Of a DNA stretch of 43,153 bases, positions 25,172 through 35,600 are shown one piece after another. The position numbers and the translations under genes are program-made. Position 1 is the stretch's first letter; the number at the start of each line of letters is the position of its first letter. Under the pieces are notes generated by a model, which worked only from the letters and a program-made list of their open reading frames with translations, was not told the origin of the DNA and did not search any database. This stretch comes from Akkermansiaceae bacterium UBA5689 (lineage in GTDB: Bacteria > Verrucomicrobiota > Verrucomicrobiia > Verrucomicrobiales > Akkermansiaceae): positions 241 through 43,393 of the forward strand of contig DIHT01000130.1 in assembly GCA_002420305.1 (NCBI GenBank), written 5' to 3'.

Positions 25172-28100
25172 TTACTCTGCTGCAGGCACCGTGACCTGCA
25201 GGCGGTAGATCTTCCGTGCGGCATCTCCTGTGACATCTACCACTACATTCGTGGCACCATCCTGCACGGCAGTGAAGGTGTCTGCAGCGGGGGCTTCAGG
25301 AAGCCCACTGCTCGAAGAGAGAACGTCATACGTCCGCCCCGCCAGAATCGGTCCGTAAGTAATTTCGACCTGGCCAACGCCAACAGGAACAATCTCGAAG
25401 AGAGGTCGCTCCGCACCATCGTTGGCTCTTGTTCCCATGAGATACTCGGAAAGAGCGTCCCAACTGTCATTGTCGTTATCACTTCCAGAATCCGCTGGGT
25501 CGTTGGGGTCGAGCCCATTGGCTAATTCGTAACTGTCAGGAATCCCGTCACCGTCAGCATCGCCAACGATCACTACCCCGGCAGAAAGTGTGATCAAACC
25601 TGTGAGTGGACCACCACCATCCTCATCGCCATCGTCAACCGTCACCTCAATCGTCACCGGCGAACTGCCGTTGGGGAGGAACTCAACGGCTGCGAGGGCT
25701 GCATTTACTTCCCGTACTGCTCCTGTGATGCTCCAGACTCCGGTCACCGCATCATAAACCACTCCTGTTGGTTCAGTGAGGTCTCCCTCCCCTGGAGTCA
25801 GGCTTAGGGTGGCTGTAACCTCTTCAGGAGAGCTGGAAGCCAGAATGGCGAACGGGCTGGCATCGGGTGCATGCCAGAGCCGGGCACGGCTCACGGTTCC
25901 CTCCATCGGGAAGGAGCCAACGTCATCAAAGATTCCCTCGGGGTCAGTTCCCAGTCCCCCACGGCCTCCATCAATATTCTGTCCTACCCGGATTGTATCG
26001 TCTCCACTCCAGTTCCCTCGGGTTCCTCGACCAGTGAGCTCGACCGTTGTCTGGCCAAAACCATTCACGGAAAATGTAATCGTATCGAGGCTGGATACCA
26101 GTGCCAGCTGGACAGGTTCATCAAGACTCACTGGCGCAACTGTCAGGGGCACCGAGATGTTCCCGTCAGTCCAGTCCGTATCAGCAAGCCCAGAGGGAAG
26201 GTCTCCCGGGGCAGATGACATCTTGCTGACAAAGTGCGGAATTCCATCGATCAAATAAACTCCACTACCGTTGCTGGTTCCTCCAATCTCCGCGACACGC
26301 ACTGTTCCGAAATCGTCAAAGCCAGAAGGCTGAAACGTGAGATCCATCGCAAATCCAGCATCGGTATCCGGGTCTGGAGCAAGGAGAAGCGAATCTTCAT
26401 GAACCGCCGGATAATCATACTGAGCCACCTGTGCGGTTGTTACTACTGAGTCGTTCGGGTCAGTAATCTGGATGTCTCCAAGAGCAACTGGGCCCACCTC
26501 GTATTGAATATTCTGCACGAGGTTCGTTGCCGTTGGCGCCAGCTGAGGAATATACAGGACAGATGAGTCCACCGCGATACTAGCCTCGGTCAGCGCTCCA
26601 CCTGCGGCTGCATTTGCCGCGCCCTGAGCGACCGAGACAATGACCAGTCCTCCACTGCTCATCCCGGTAACCGAGACGATATAAGTCTCTCCAGTCCCGC
26701 TTACACTTGCAACAAGGTTACCCGTATCGGTGCTTCCCGAGAGGTCAATGTCGTCTTCCGCAAAACCTGTGACAGCCTCGCTGAAGGAGACCTCAAATTC
26801 TATTGTAGAGCCTCCAGTGGGGTCGTCCTGCCCTACGGCCTGATTGATCGTCACCGTAGGTCCCTCGTTTACATAAAATAGGAGGTTATGGGTAGCCGCC
26901 TTAGGCCCTCCCGGTCCACTACTTCCCCCATCGTCAATGGTAAAGGAAATCGCGGCATTTCCTCCTAGAACACCATCCGTTGTTGAGACCACTCCGGCCG
27001 CCAGGCTGGCGTTAATCTCGTCGAGAGTTCCCACAAGGACAAGGGAGGCAGATCCGCTACCGGTAACAACCGCGGGACCACTTGCCGCAAAAGTCACGGG
27101 CGCATCTCCCGCGCTCTGGAAGGTCGCAGTCAGCTGACCCTGTCCAGCATCGGCATCAGTAACCTGTAGACCGGTGAGACTGATATCCGTGGCGATGAAG
27201 CTTGCAGCAAGGGAGCTGGATTCTCCATCCCTTAACGCCTCTCCATTAAGGCTGATACTTGGGGCCCCATTCCCGGGCACTCCACCCACGGTCAGATCGT
27301 CAACGATGATTCCGCTACTTTCCACATCGGTCAGACTCGCACTAAGGCTGAAGAGAATCGCACTGATCTGGGTGGCGTTTCCTGCATAAGGCAGAACGTC
27401 ACTGACAGAATCAATGATGCCCTCGATAGGCCAGCGATCAATCGCGACCTGATAACCCTCCGAGGTCAGGGAGAGAATCAAACGGCTTTGCTCGGACTCC
27501 TCCTCAATGGAACCCGTGTTGTCGAAGTCTGCAGGGCGACCGAGAGGAGTGAGCTCACCTTCGGAGCTGACATGATGCAGCTGCTCGTTATTCGGTCCGC
27601 TGTTGTTCCCGCTGACGTAGAGCTCGAAGGACTTCTCGCCAGCATCATCAAGACCAATTATCCTCCAACTCTTGGCCTCGCTAGTATTCTGGGTCCGACG
27701 ATTTCCAAGATCCATCGAGATGAAGGCCGCGTTGTTTGCAGAGATGTCGGCGGGAGCCGCGAGACGGGCGGTAATGTCACCCTCCCCCGGCAAGGGCCGG
27801 TCCAGCACCAGAGCCTCATCAACTCCGTCTCCCTTCGAATCATCAACCTCGAGATAAATTCCTGGAATATCCCCGGAGACATTCTGCTCCGGGATATCCT
27901 CCCATGAGCCCACCGCAGTACCTAAATTTGCAGCGAATGGAGCATCGGATCCTACTTTCGTCAAATTTGGAGTTCCGGGGTCCCCGAAGGGATCCACGTT
28001 CTCAAAGTCGGCAAAGAAGAGGAGCGTGCCTGCACCATCCGTAATCTCACTGGATGCCGAGGAGCTTCCCCCGATGGTTCCTGTGTCAACTGCCTCTAAC

Positions 28101-31100
28101 CCTACTGTCACGGTTTCAGAAATTTCTGGAAGCCCATCGTCGAAGGGAAGGAGACTAATGCTCACAGACTGATTGCCGCCCGGAATTACCAGAGAGGTCT
28201 CACCGAAAAAGTCTTCTCCGTTCACTGCAGTCCCTGAGTAATTCAATGTCACAGAGCGATCCGCCTGAGAGACCACATCTGGAGACACTGTGAATTCAAG
28301 AGTGGTTCCTTCCGCTCCCTCGACCTGATTAGCCGCGATGGAAAACTCAGGCTCCGGGTCACCGTCATTGAGGAGAATCTCGGTGACTGATGAGGCCCCC
28401 ACTACAGCATTCCCATTCACACTCTCAACGGAAACGATGATGTTCTCAAGATCCTCGTAGAGATTATCAGTCAACGTGTTGATCGCCACTTCCGCAGAGC
28501 TTGCTCCGTCAGGAATCTCAACTGTGGTTACCGCTGAAAAGTCAGCGCCCAAAGTAGACAGGCCACTGAAACTAAGCTCCACGCTGACAGCACCAGCAAC
28601 CGCCGCACTTGATTCAAGGGAAAGCGTGATCGCCTCTCCCTCTCCCACACTCTCTGGGCCTCCTGAAATCGAAATTTGAGGATCGGGGTTCGTTCCCTCC
28701 ACATCAACATTTACGGTGACGACTCCGTTAGTCGTAGTGTTGAGGGTGTAGGTGAAAGAGTCACGGGCTGAAAGACCAACCCCGACATATCCAAAAGCTC
28801 CGTTCGGATCGTAAGTGAGGCTTCCATCGGCCTCAAGGGTCACGGTGGCGCCCGAAGGCAGGGCTACAGCACTACCCACCACAGGAGCGCCAGATCCTGC
28901 GAGATCTGCCAGATCGGCAGAAGTAGCGGGAATTCCGGCCCCGAAGATCGCCTCATAGTTGGCGTTGATCTGGCTTGCCGAAAGGACGCTGGAATAGACC
29001 CGGACAATGGCCAGCTCCCCATCGTAACGGTCATTGGCATCGTTAAAGTCGGGAATATCTACTGTCCCATTAGAGCCAAGGTAGGGTGCTATGTTGATGT
29101 CCCCCCCGGTGGTTCCCGCCGAGCGGCCGATTCCTTCATCGTCCGTGCCGGACCAGTCGACAATATTGGCTGCGTTCCCTGTCGTGATATTGATCGCATT
29201 CCCCTGGGAAACGAGAATCCCGTTCACGTAAAGCGAAGCGACATCCGAGACTATGTCAAACGTTCCGATCACCTGGGCGTAATCTCCGCCAGCAATCGCA
29301 TTCGAGGGGATGGCGGCAACCGCCTGCGCAACTAGCGCATTGTTTCCAATGGTGAAGATCAGCTGATCGTCAATCAGGACGAGAGAGGATCCGGTTCCAT
29401 TTCCTCCCGCACCCCAGATCGGCTCCGGTCCAACGTGATCATCGGGACGAAGAGCGACTTCCACCGAGAAGGAACCCGCACTGATGTTTCCTCCATAAAG
29501 ATTGTTTGCGTCATCAGGGGCAAGAATCAGGTCGCCACTACCACTCCCGGAGAGATCATAAGCCGCTGTAATTCCCACCGGAGCGCTCTGCGGAGTGATC
29601 AGCACAGAGGCTGTTCCAGCTCCCTCCATGGTAAGGGCACCCCCACCGGAACCCGTGTTCGCCCAATTCGAGTTCGTGTTGGCAGCACCAGCCGCGTTCA
29701 AATTAAGGGCGGCACCTGGGGTTGCCGTCCCTGCGGCTCCCCCCACCGAATCGTTTTCAAGTATATCGATGGTGATACTACTCTCCGCGCTGGTGGAGCC
29801 ATAGTCCATGGTAGGCAGGCTGGCACCACCGGAAGTAATCGTCACAACTCCCGAAACCGTGCCAGTTCCATCAAAGACGTCGTAGATAAAACTTTCGGAG
29901 AGGGTGACACCGGGAGCCAGGCTCAGGAGAATAGCTGAGGTACTGGGGTCGTAGTCAAAGGTTCCATCTGAGGAAACGCTGACCGTAGCACCAAACTGGG
30001 ACGTAAACACCAGAGGCACGAGACTGAAATTAAAGACGTCATCGGATACCGCCCCTCCCCCGCCAAAGACCTGCTGGGTTGCCTCACTGATGGAAAGAAG
30101 ATCGGAAGCATCTACATCAGACTCGTTGGAAAGCAGGTTGAGACTACTCCCAGAACCGTTAATGCTGACGACACTCTCGTTTGTCACGAGAGAATTATCG
30201 TTAGTTCCCGTAACAAACACTGTGACCGTCCCGACGAAGGTCGCGCCTTGGAAATCCGCTGCCGTGTAGCTGAAACTGTCGCTCAGGGTCTCCCCGATCG
30301 CGAGAGCCTGAAGAGCCGCAGCAGCACCTGGAGCATAAGTAAACGTCCCATCTTGGCTCACGGTAACCGTAGCCCCTTGCGCACTCAGGAAGTCGTGGCC
30401 TACTACCGTGAGATTCGTTCCCACATCGTTGGCAAGCATGCTGGTAGCGCCCTGATCAAGGGTAGATATTGCCGTATCCTCGTCGGTAGTTGCGGAGTCT
30501 GCAGCGAGAGTGGTCGAAATACCCACATTAACAACAAAGGTCCCTGCGTCAGGTCTTACTCCTCCGTCTGCCACGCTGAATTCAAAGCCGCCGGTCTGCG
30601 CCGAGGCTGCTGCATCGAATGTCAGCAAACCACTATTAACATCTTCCTGAGTGAAGGAGGCCCCTTGGGAAACCGGGACTCCTCCAAGCTGAAGCGTTCC
30701 ACCTGTCACTGCCCCCGTGACGGTGTAAACCAGCGCCTCTGGTCCGGTGTTTGCATCGGAGGTCAGGAGATCGCTCTCCCCGCTGATCACATTCCCCAGT
30801 GATTCCACAAGAATATTGAAAGGTCCGTTCAGACTGATCTGTGGGTCGAGAGGAGGCGCTGATATACTTCCAATGTTAAGCGCCTGAAACCCAACTGTAT
30901 TCGCATTGAAAGCCGCGGGATTTCCCCCGTAGCGGGCCGAAGTGGTCTCCACTGCATCCCCAGCGCTGAGGGGCAAGATGGCCCCTGCCCAGCTGCCGGA
31001 GTCCCGGGCACGGTCTCCACCCGCGTCATCATCCCGGTTATAGGCTCCACCGTTTCCGTAGGGAATTTTTCCCGCCACTCCACCGCTGGGAATGGTTTGG

Positions 31101-32380
31101 AATCCCTGCCGGAAGATCGTTCTGACGCTCGTCCCAGCCGTGTTGAAGTTATCGGCAAAGTGTGAGGCAAGAAAAAGGTAGTCACCATCGAGGTTTACCG
31201 TGACCTGAGAGCTGTTGACGGCAGGGTCGTAGCCAAAAGAGGGATTCGAAACCGGCAGCCCGCCCGCCAGACTGAGCGGAGTCTCAGGGTCACCCTGGTT
31301 GAAATTGATATTCTGAGAAGGGCCGGAAAGAGAGAGGTAATCCCCATAGGCCGGCAGTTTGAGAATCGTAATTCCACTGCGAGCAGCCTCCAAGGCCACG
31401 GCCGTATTAGTGGCCCCAACATCGTTATCTCGAAGGAGCTCAACCTCCAGAACAGAATTGGCAGACTCGGTTTCGACGATCATTCCCAATGAGGTGGAAC
31501 CATACTCCAGCAGTCCACCGAGGCTATCAGCGCTGCCCGCATAGCGCACATAGACCACCGTCGAAGAATCCTCAACCGGACTTCCATCCAGAGTCAGTCG
31601 CTGTGTGATCGCCTGCCGGTGACGATTGCCACCACTGATACGCACACCTGTGTTCGCGAAGACGAGGTAGCGCCCGGGAGTGTTCAGAGTAATCTGACTC
31701 TCTCCCTCGTTGTGGCCGAAGGCCGGATCCAGCTCATCCTGAATGTCGTAGGGCACCGCAGCTGGCCCCGCAGAGGCGCTACTCATGAAGTTCTGAAAAT
31801 CGAAGAGAACTCCAAGCCGCGCATAGCTGAGATTATCGTCGAGCTTTACCAATTGGAGATCCGCATCTTGCTGAATGATAGTTTGTGCATTGTTATCCGT
31901 TCTCTGCGACTGGATCTCAAGCGTATCACCCTGCACTACTTCCACGATCGCGCCACCCCTGACGAAGTGATTATTATTCGTTCCATCTCTCGTGTAGGTA
32001 GAGCTCGATCCGTAAACGAGAGTGTCGGTCCCATTAATGACAATCGTATTGTCTAGCCCAGATCTGGTGCCGCCCGCTCCGTTGATGTAGCGGCTTCCAT
32101 AAAGCACGAGGTGATGGCCCTCGGTCAGGCCGACCAAGCCTCCTGCCTGCAGTTCGAAACTGTCCGCAGTGTCATCAACTGTCACCGCGTCAAATCCATG
32201 GATGACGCTGGTCCCGATACCAGAGGCCAAAGTAGCTCCAGTGCCCAGGGTGTAGACTGCTCGATCTCCCGGCGTACCAGAATCTGCTAGTTGGGCATTC
32301 AGGGATGTCACAGATAACACGAGCAAGGAAGTCGCGATCAGTACATTCAGTGCCTGTCGAAGGCTTTGATTAAGCTGCAT
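25172..32380 (-). CDS. Giant secreted multidomain surface protein (Giant2), extended paralogue of Giant1
   Basis: This 2402-aa product is the longest in the window. ATG 32380 opens MQLNQSLRQALNVLIATSLL with cleavage near SLNA|QLADSG; an upstream in-frame TTG at 32437 is less likely. The first 1690 or so residues match Giant1 module for module: three jelly-roll-like units, a CSPG-like repeat (GGTLQLGGVPVSQGASFTQ), VCBS-like repeats, a LamG-like domain (about 903-1145) inside a VCBS-like repeat, two Calx-beta repeats (LYEDLENIIVSVES) and a beta-sandwich. It then differs: a cadherin-like region (about 1700-1840), an Ig-like segment (FEVSFSEAVTGFAEDDIDLSG, 1840-1950), a second LamG-like domain (1960-2180) and a tail with DADGDGIPDSYELANGLDPN. 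Likely role: adhesin or extracellular scaffold. It lies 270 bases downstream of the prepilin-like gene on the same strand and converges on CotH2. Confidence 0.85.
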   Translation of the reverse strand: MQLNQSLRQALNVLIATSLLVLSVTSLNAQLADSGTPGDRAVYTLGTGATLASGIGTSVIHGFDAVTVDDTADSFELQAGGLVGLTEGHHLVLYGSRYINGAGGTRSGLDNTIVINGTDTLVYGSSSTYTRDGTNNNHFVRGGAIVEVVQGDTLEIQSQRTDNNAQTIIQQDADLQLVKLDDNLSYARLGVLFDFQNFMSSASAGPAAVPYDIQDELDPAFGHNEGESQITLNTPGRYLVFANTGVRISGGNRHRQAITQRLTLDGSPVEDSSTVVYVRYAGSADSLGGLLEYGSTSLGMIVETESANSVLEVELLRDNDVGATNTAVALEAARSGITILKLPAYGDYLSLSGPSQNINFNQGDPETPLSLAGGLPVSNPSFGYDPAVNSSQVTVNLDGDYLFLASHFADNFNTAGTSVRTIFRQGFQTIPSGGVAGKIPYGNGGAYNRDDDAGGDRARDSGSWAGAILPLSAGDAVETTSARYGGNPAAFNANTVGFQALNIGSISAPPLDPQISLNGPFNILVESLGNVISGESDLLTSDANTGPEALVYTVTGAVTGGTLQLGGVPVSQGASFTQEDVNSGLLTFDAAASAQTGGFEFSVADGGVRPDAGTFVVNVGISTTLAADSATTDEDTAISTLDQGATSMLANDVGTNLTVVGHDFLSAQGATVTVSQDGTFTYAPGAAAALQALAIGETLSDSFSYTAADFQGATFVGTVTVFVTGTNDNSLVTNESVVSINGSGSSLNLLSNESDVDASDLLSISEATQQVFGGGGAVSDDVFNFSLVPLVFTSQFGATVSVSSDGTFDYDPSTSAILLSLAPGVTLSESFIYDVFDGTGTVSGVVTITSGGASLPTMDYGSTSAESSITIDILENDSVGGAAGTATPGAALNLNAAGAANTNSNWANTGSGGGALTMEGAGTASVLITPQSAPVGITAAYDLSGSGSGDLILAPDDANNLYGGNISAGSFSVEVALRPDDHVGPEPIWGAGGNGTGSSLVLIDDQLIFTIGNNALVAQAVAAIPSNAIAGGDYAQVIGTFDIVSDVASLYVNGILVSQGNAINITTGNAANIVDWSGTDDEGIGRSAGTTGGDINIAPYLGSNGTVDIPDFNDANDRYDGELAIVRVYSSVLSASQINANYEAIFGAGIPATSADLADLAGSGAPVVGSAVALPSGATVTLEADGSLTYDPNGAFGYVGVGLSARDSFTYTLNTTTNGVVTVNVDVEGTNPDPQISISGGPESVGEGEAITLSLESSAAVAGAVSVELSFSGLSTLGADFSAVTTVEIPDGASSAEVAINTLTDNLYEDLENIIVSVESVNGNAVVGASSVTEILLNDGDPEPEFSIAANQVEGAEGTTLEFTVSPDVVSQADRSVTLNYSGTAVNGEDFFGETSLVIPGGNQSVSISLLPFDDGLPEISETVTVGLEAVDTGTIGGSSSASSEITDGAGTLLFFADFENVDPFGDPGTPNLTKVGSDAPFAANLGTAVGSWEDIPEQNVSGDIPGIYLEVDDSKGDGVDEALVLDRPLPGEGDITARLAAPADISANNAAFISMDLGNRRTQNTSEAKSWRIIGLDDAGEKSFELYVSGNNSGPNNEQLHHVSSEGELTPLGRPADFDNTGSIEEESEQSRLILSLTSEGYQVAIDRWPIEGIIDSVSDVLPYAGNATQISAILFSLSASLTDVESSGIIVDDLTVGGVPGNGAPSISLNGEALRDGESSSLAASFIATDISLTGLQVTDADAGQGQLTATFQSAGDAPVTFAASGPAVVTGSGSASLVLVGTLDEINASLAAGVVSTTDGVLGGNAAISFTIDDGGSSGPGGPKAATHNLLFYVNEGPTVTINQAVGQDDPTGGSTIEFEVSFSEAVTGFAEDDIDLSGSTDTGNLVASVSGTGETYIVSVTGMSSGGLVIVSVAQGAANAAAGGALTEASIAVDSSVLYIPQLAPTATNLVQNIQYEVGPVALGDIQITDPNDSVVTTAQVAQYDYPAVHEDSLLLAPDPDTDAGFAMDLTFQPSGFDDFGTVRVAEIGGTSNGSGVYLIDGIPHFVSKMSSAPGDLPSGLADTDWTDGNISVPLTVAPVSLDEPVQLALVSSLDTITFSVNGFGQTTVELTGRGTRGNWSGDDTIRVGQNIDGGRGGLGTDPEGIFDDVGSFPMEGTVSRARLWHAPDASPFAILASSSPEEVTATLSLTPGEGDLTEPTGVVYDAVTGVWSITGAVREVNAALAAVEFLPNGSSPVTIEVTVDDGDEDGGGPLTGLITLSAGVVIVGDADGDGIPDSYELANGLDPNDPADSGSDNDNDSWDALSEYLMGTRANDGAERPLFEIVPVGVGQVEITYGPILAGRTYDVLSSSSGLPEAPAADTFTAVQDGATNVVVDVTGDAARKIYRLQVTVPAAE

Positions 32381-32541
32381 TGTATTGGTAGGTTTGAGTA
32401 GAGATCTGCACTGGAAGGTCGATTTTCGAAAGATCAACAGGCGGCGTGCGTATTAATGTGCTTGGAGTCTTTCAGGACACTAAAAAAGCGAATATACTGC
32501 AAGCAAAGGTTCCGCGCCAAAACGGTCCTCTCCAAGAGCTC

Positions 32542-32569
32542 TTGAAAGTTACTAACTACTAACTTTCAA
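32542..32569. promoter_or_regulatory. 10-base perfect inverted repeat upstream of Giant2
   Basis: TTGAAAGTTA, an 8-base loop, then TAACTTTCAA form a perfect inverted repeat 162 bases before the Giant2 start and downstream of the prepilin-like gene stop. It is AT-rich and has no adjacent T-run, so it looks more like an operator than a terminator. An attenuating hairpin is the alternative. Confidence 0.45.
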
Positions 32570-32599
32570 CTGATTGTATCAAAGCCCGAAAGCCCAATT

Positions 32600-32626
32600 C
32601 AACGGGCCGATTTCCAACGGGCCGAT
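32600..32626. repeat. 12-base tandem direct repeat
   Basis: CAACGGGCCGAT occurs at 32600-32611 and 32615-32626, separated by three bases, just outside the inverted repeat at 32542-32569. Together they make a compact cluster of repeats in the 270-base gap before Giant2. A paired binding site for a regulator is possible; slippage duplication is the plain alternative. Confidence 0.5.
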
Positions 32627-32650
32627 CTCTTCAGAAATCCATGGCCCTGA

Positions 32651-35600
32651 CTATACCTCTTCGGCAGCAAGCCAGCGGAATTGAACAATACGGAAGCGGC
32701 GCCCGAAATTCCGGTTCGCTTCATTCAAAAGCTCCGCCTGCTTCCGGTGGGCCGGGTCTGCTCTTTCTCCATTGGCTTCTAGATATTCTGGAACCCGCTG
32801 CACTACCGCCTCACACCAGGCCCGCGCACGCACCGCACCATTCTGATCAAGGGAATCGCCATACGCCCGAACCACGAACGTGTCCCCACGAGGAGTCAAC
32901 TGAGCCCCAAGACTACGCAGAATGTCTGCCTGATCCACATAGGCCGAACTGCCATACGCCACCGGACCCTCTAGTGCCTCCGGAAATGCAGGGTCCATTC
33001 GGCTGACCTCTTCCTGAGAGAAGCTTCTGACTGGCCCGCGAAATCCCTCATTGATGCTGACGTCCGGGTCATCGATGGCAGCCTGGAGAGCCCCCTTCAC
33101 ACTTAGCTGGCGGTCACCTCCATCCAATCTTCGATTCACGAACTCAGACAGTGACAGGAATGGCCCCCGGGCCTTCACCTGCCTGACCATGGCCTCTGCG
33201 AGAGAATCCACTTCTTCATCCGTTAGAGACCTCCACGAGGTCCACTGCTCAACCTCGATCGGATCGGCCGGACTTCCTTCGAATGCCTCACCATTGGCCA
33301 CGCTGGTGGCCGCAACCATCGAGCCATCAGAGCTCTCCGGCGTGATTGGGGCATTGGGTTCGAGGGACTCCTCCAGCCCGAGAGTTGCCACCGCTTTGCC
33401 CCTCAAACTCGAAAACACCGCACGCCAGGCATCGACCGACGTAGAATTGACATTGAAGGGGCCTTTGACCAGCAGATGAGACGCCATCGTTTCCGCCCGC
33501 TCCAATGCTGCGTCATCATCTCCAAAGAGATCCCCAAGCGAATTTTCCGTAAGTCCCTCACGATATGGCACGATGCGACGGTTCGGAAGTTGTCCGGATC
33601 CGAAGAATACTCTCCGGGCAAGTTGCTCAGCCGTGATCTTCTGATCCCGACCGTAGACGTCGACGAGACGGGGTGCGATTGACGAGAAAAAGTAATCATC
33701 CCAGAGCGCCTTGTTTGCGAGATAGGAGTGGTCGACCATGGGTATATTTTTGGGTCCGACTGATTGGCTGTATTGACGAGTCCACGATCCAACAGCATCG
33801 GCCGGTCCGAGATACGGGTGGGCATAGGAATTTCCAATCGCCTGAACCATGTGCGGAAACAGCCCATTGGCTCCAGTAGCGGTGGTGTACTGGTAACTGA
33901 CTCGCGTCTCTCCTGCCCCCGGACCCAGATGTTCGTTCGCGAGACTGTATCCGCCAAGACGCGCGTGACTCAGGGCTCCAATCGAGTGGAGCGGGGTTAG
34001 AGGCACCTCCTGCTGCACAATGTGGGTGGTGCCGTATTCCGCCGAATAGCCCCCGCCGTAATACGAATTCACATTGTTGGGATCGACCTGCACTGCCGCC
34101 TCAAGCACCGAGTTGATATCCTGCACCCACCAGTTCCATCCATGATGGTAAAAGGAATCATAGTCTTCACGGTCGACGAACGGGCACGCCACGATCGGCG
34201 TGGAGTGAAGAAATGGTCGGGATGCGAAACGACGCCCGTGAGCATCGCCTGCGGTAGTGTGATATACCTCACATCCGGCGGTGAGACTCACAAGAAGGAA
34301 GGGGCGAGTCTGCCCAACGATCTCACGGCCCGAGATCGGTGGAAACTCAATTTCATCCCGTTGTCCGGGGAAACCTTTCCGCATCAATTCACGATGAAAA
34401 TCAATTGCGGCCTGACTCTCTCTTCCTCCTGGGCCGCGCTCGTGCATCCGGGAGATCATCTGGAATTGCCGACGCATCCACTTATTATCACCCGCACCAC
34501 CTTCGCCCTGTCTCACGACGCTGGATTGCCGGAAGAAAAACTGTAATGCAGCCCCATTCGCAAGATCGACGTTTTCAGCAGCGGAGACACTAAAGGAAAT
34601 CTGATCGTTCGCATCAAAGCTAAGCGCTCCACCTATTCCATCATCGTTGTTCCCCAACGGGCTATCTCTTTCCTGCTCCACATGGATAGGATCCTGATTC
34701 CGATCGGAACGAGGAAGCTCGAGCCAGTTCGTCGGGTCCCACCCCGGATCCACTTCACGGATCGGACGATACTGATTCGTATCTTCGATCTGAGCTCCGC
34801 CCTCAGGCCCACTCGTTTGGCGCAGGGAGAATACCCGTACCTCTCCCGGAGAGAATACGATAGGCTTCTGCCCCCCTACGAACAATTCGAACCCGGTATG
34901 CCTGTCCCCGTTACCCGCACGAAACACTCCGCCACCATAGCGATCCCGGTTCGTAATCCAGGAGAGGGAAGTAGGCCGGGCGGACTCATATGATCCATTC
35001 GCACCAACCTTTTTCCAGCGCAGGGCAATCGGTAGATTGAAAAACCGAATCTGGGTCGAACGATCCGGACCATGATTTAGCACGAGAGGCACGTTGTAGG
35101 GGTTCCAGAGGGTCACCGCAGGAGTAATTCCGATGTGCACCTTGTATCGGCTCTGATTGGGATCGTTGCGCGCGGGGCGTTGGCGCTGCGTCCCAATATA
35201 ACTCAGCAGAAACTGAACCTTTACCGGAACCGGCATCCGGTAGAGATTGGTATATTCCCTCTTGAACTTGGACCCTGGAGTAAAATCTGGATTGTTGATC
35301 TGGAGCAGGTTACGCCCGAGAGGGTTCCGCGCCCTGCTTCCATCGTAATCAACCTGTTCGCGGTAAAGCTGATAATAAGCAGCAAGATCCTGCAGTGGAA
35401 CCCGGTCCGAATTTCTCCCAAATCGATACAACATGAAGTCGTCACGCTGCTCTCGAAGCAGGATCGGCCTCTCAAGGAGGGCATTCAAATCCCGCTTCAA
35501 GCCGCCTTCTCTGACGTCGGCAAGCACTCCATGGGAATAGGGGGTGACATCATGGAATGCTTTTCTCACTCCTCGTAAATCCTCGGTGGGCAACTCAAGA

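Noticed and set aside
14303..32380. Giant genes as RTX toxins or autotransporters
   Set aside because: No GGXGXD nonapeptide runs and no C-terminal beta-barrel; the calcium-type motifs are of the thrombospondin and Calx-beta kinds.
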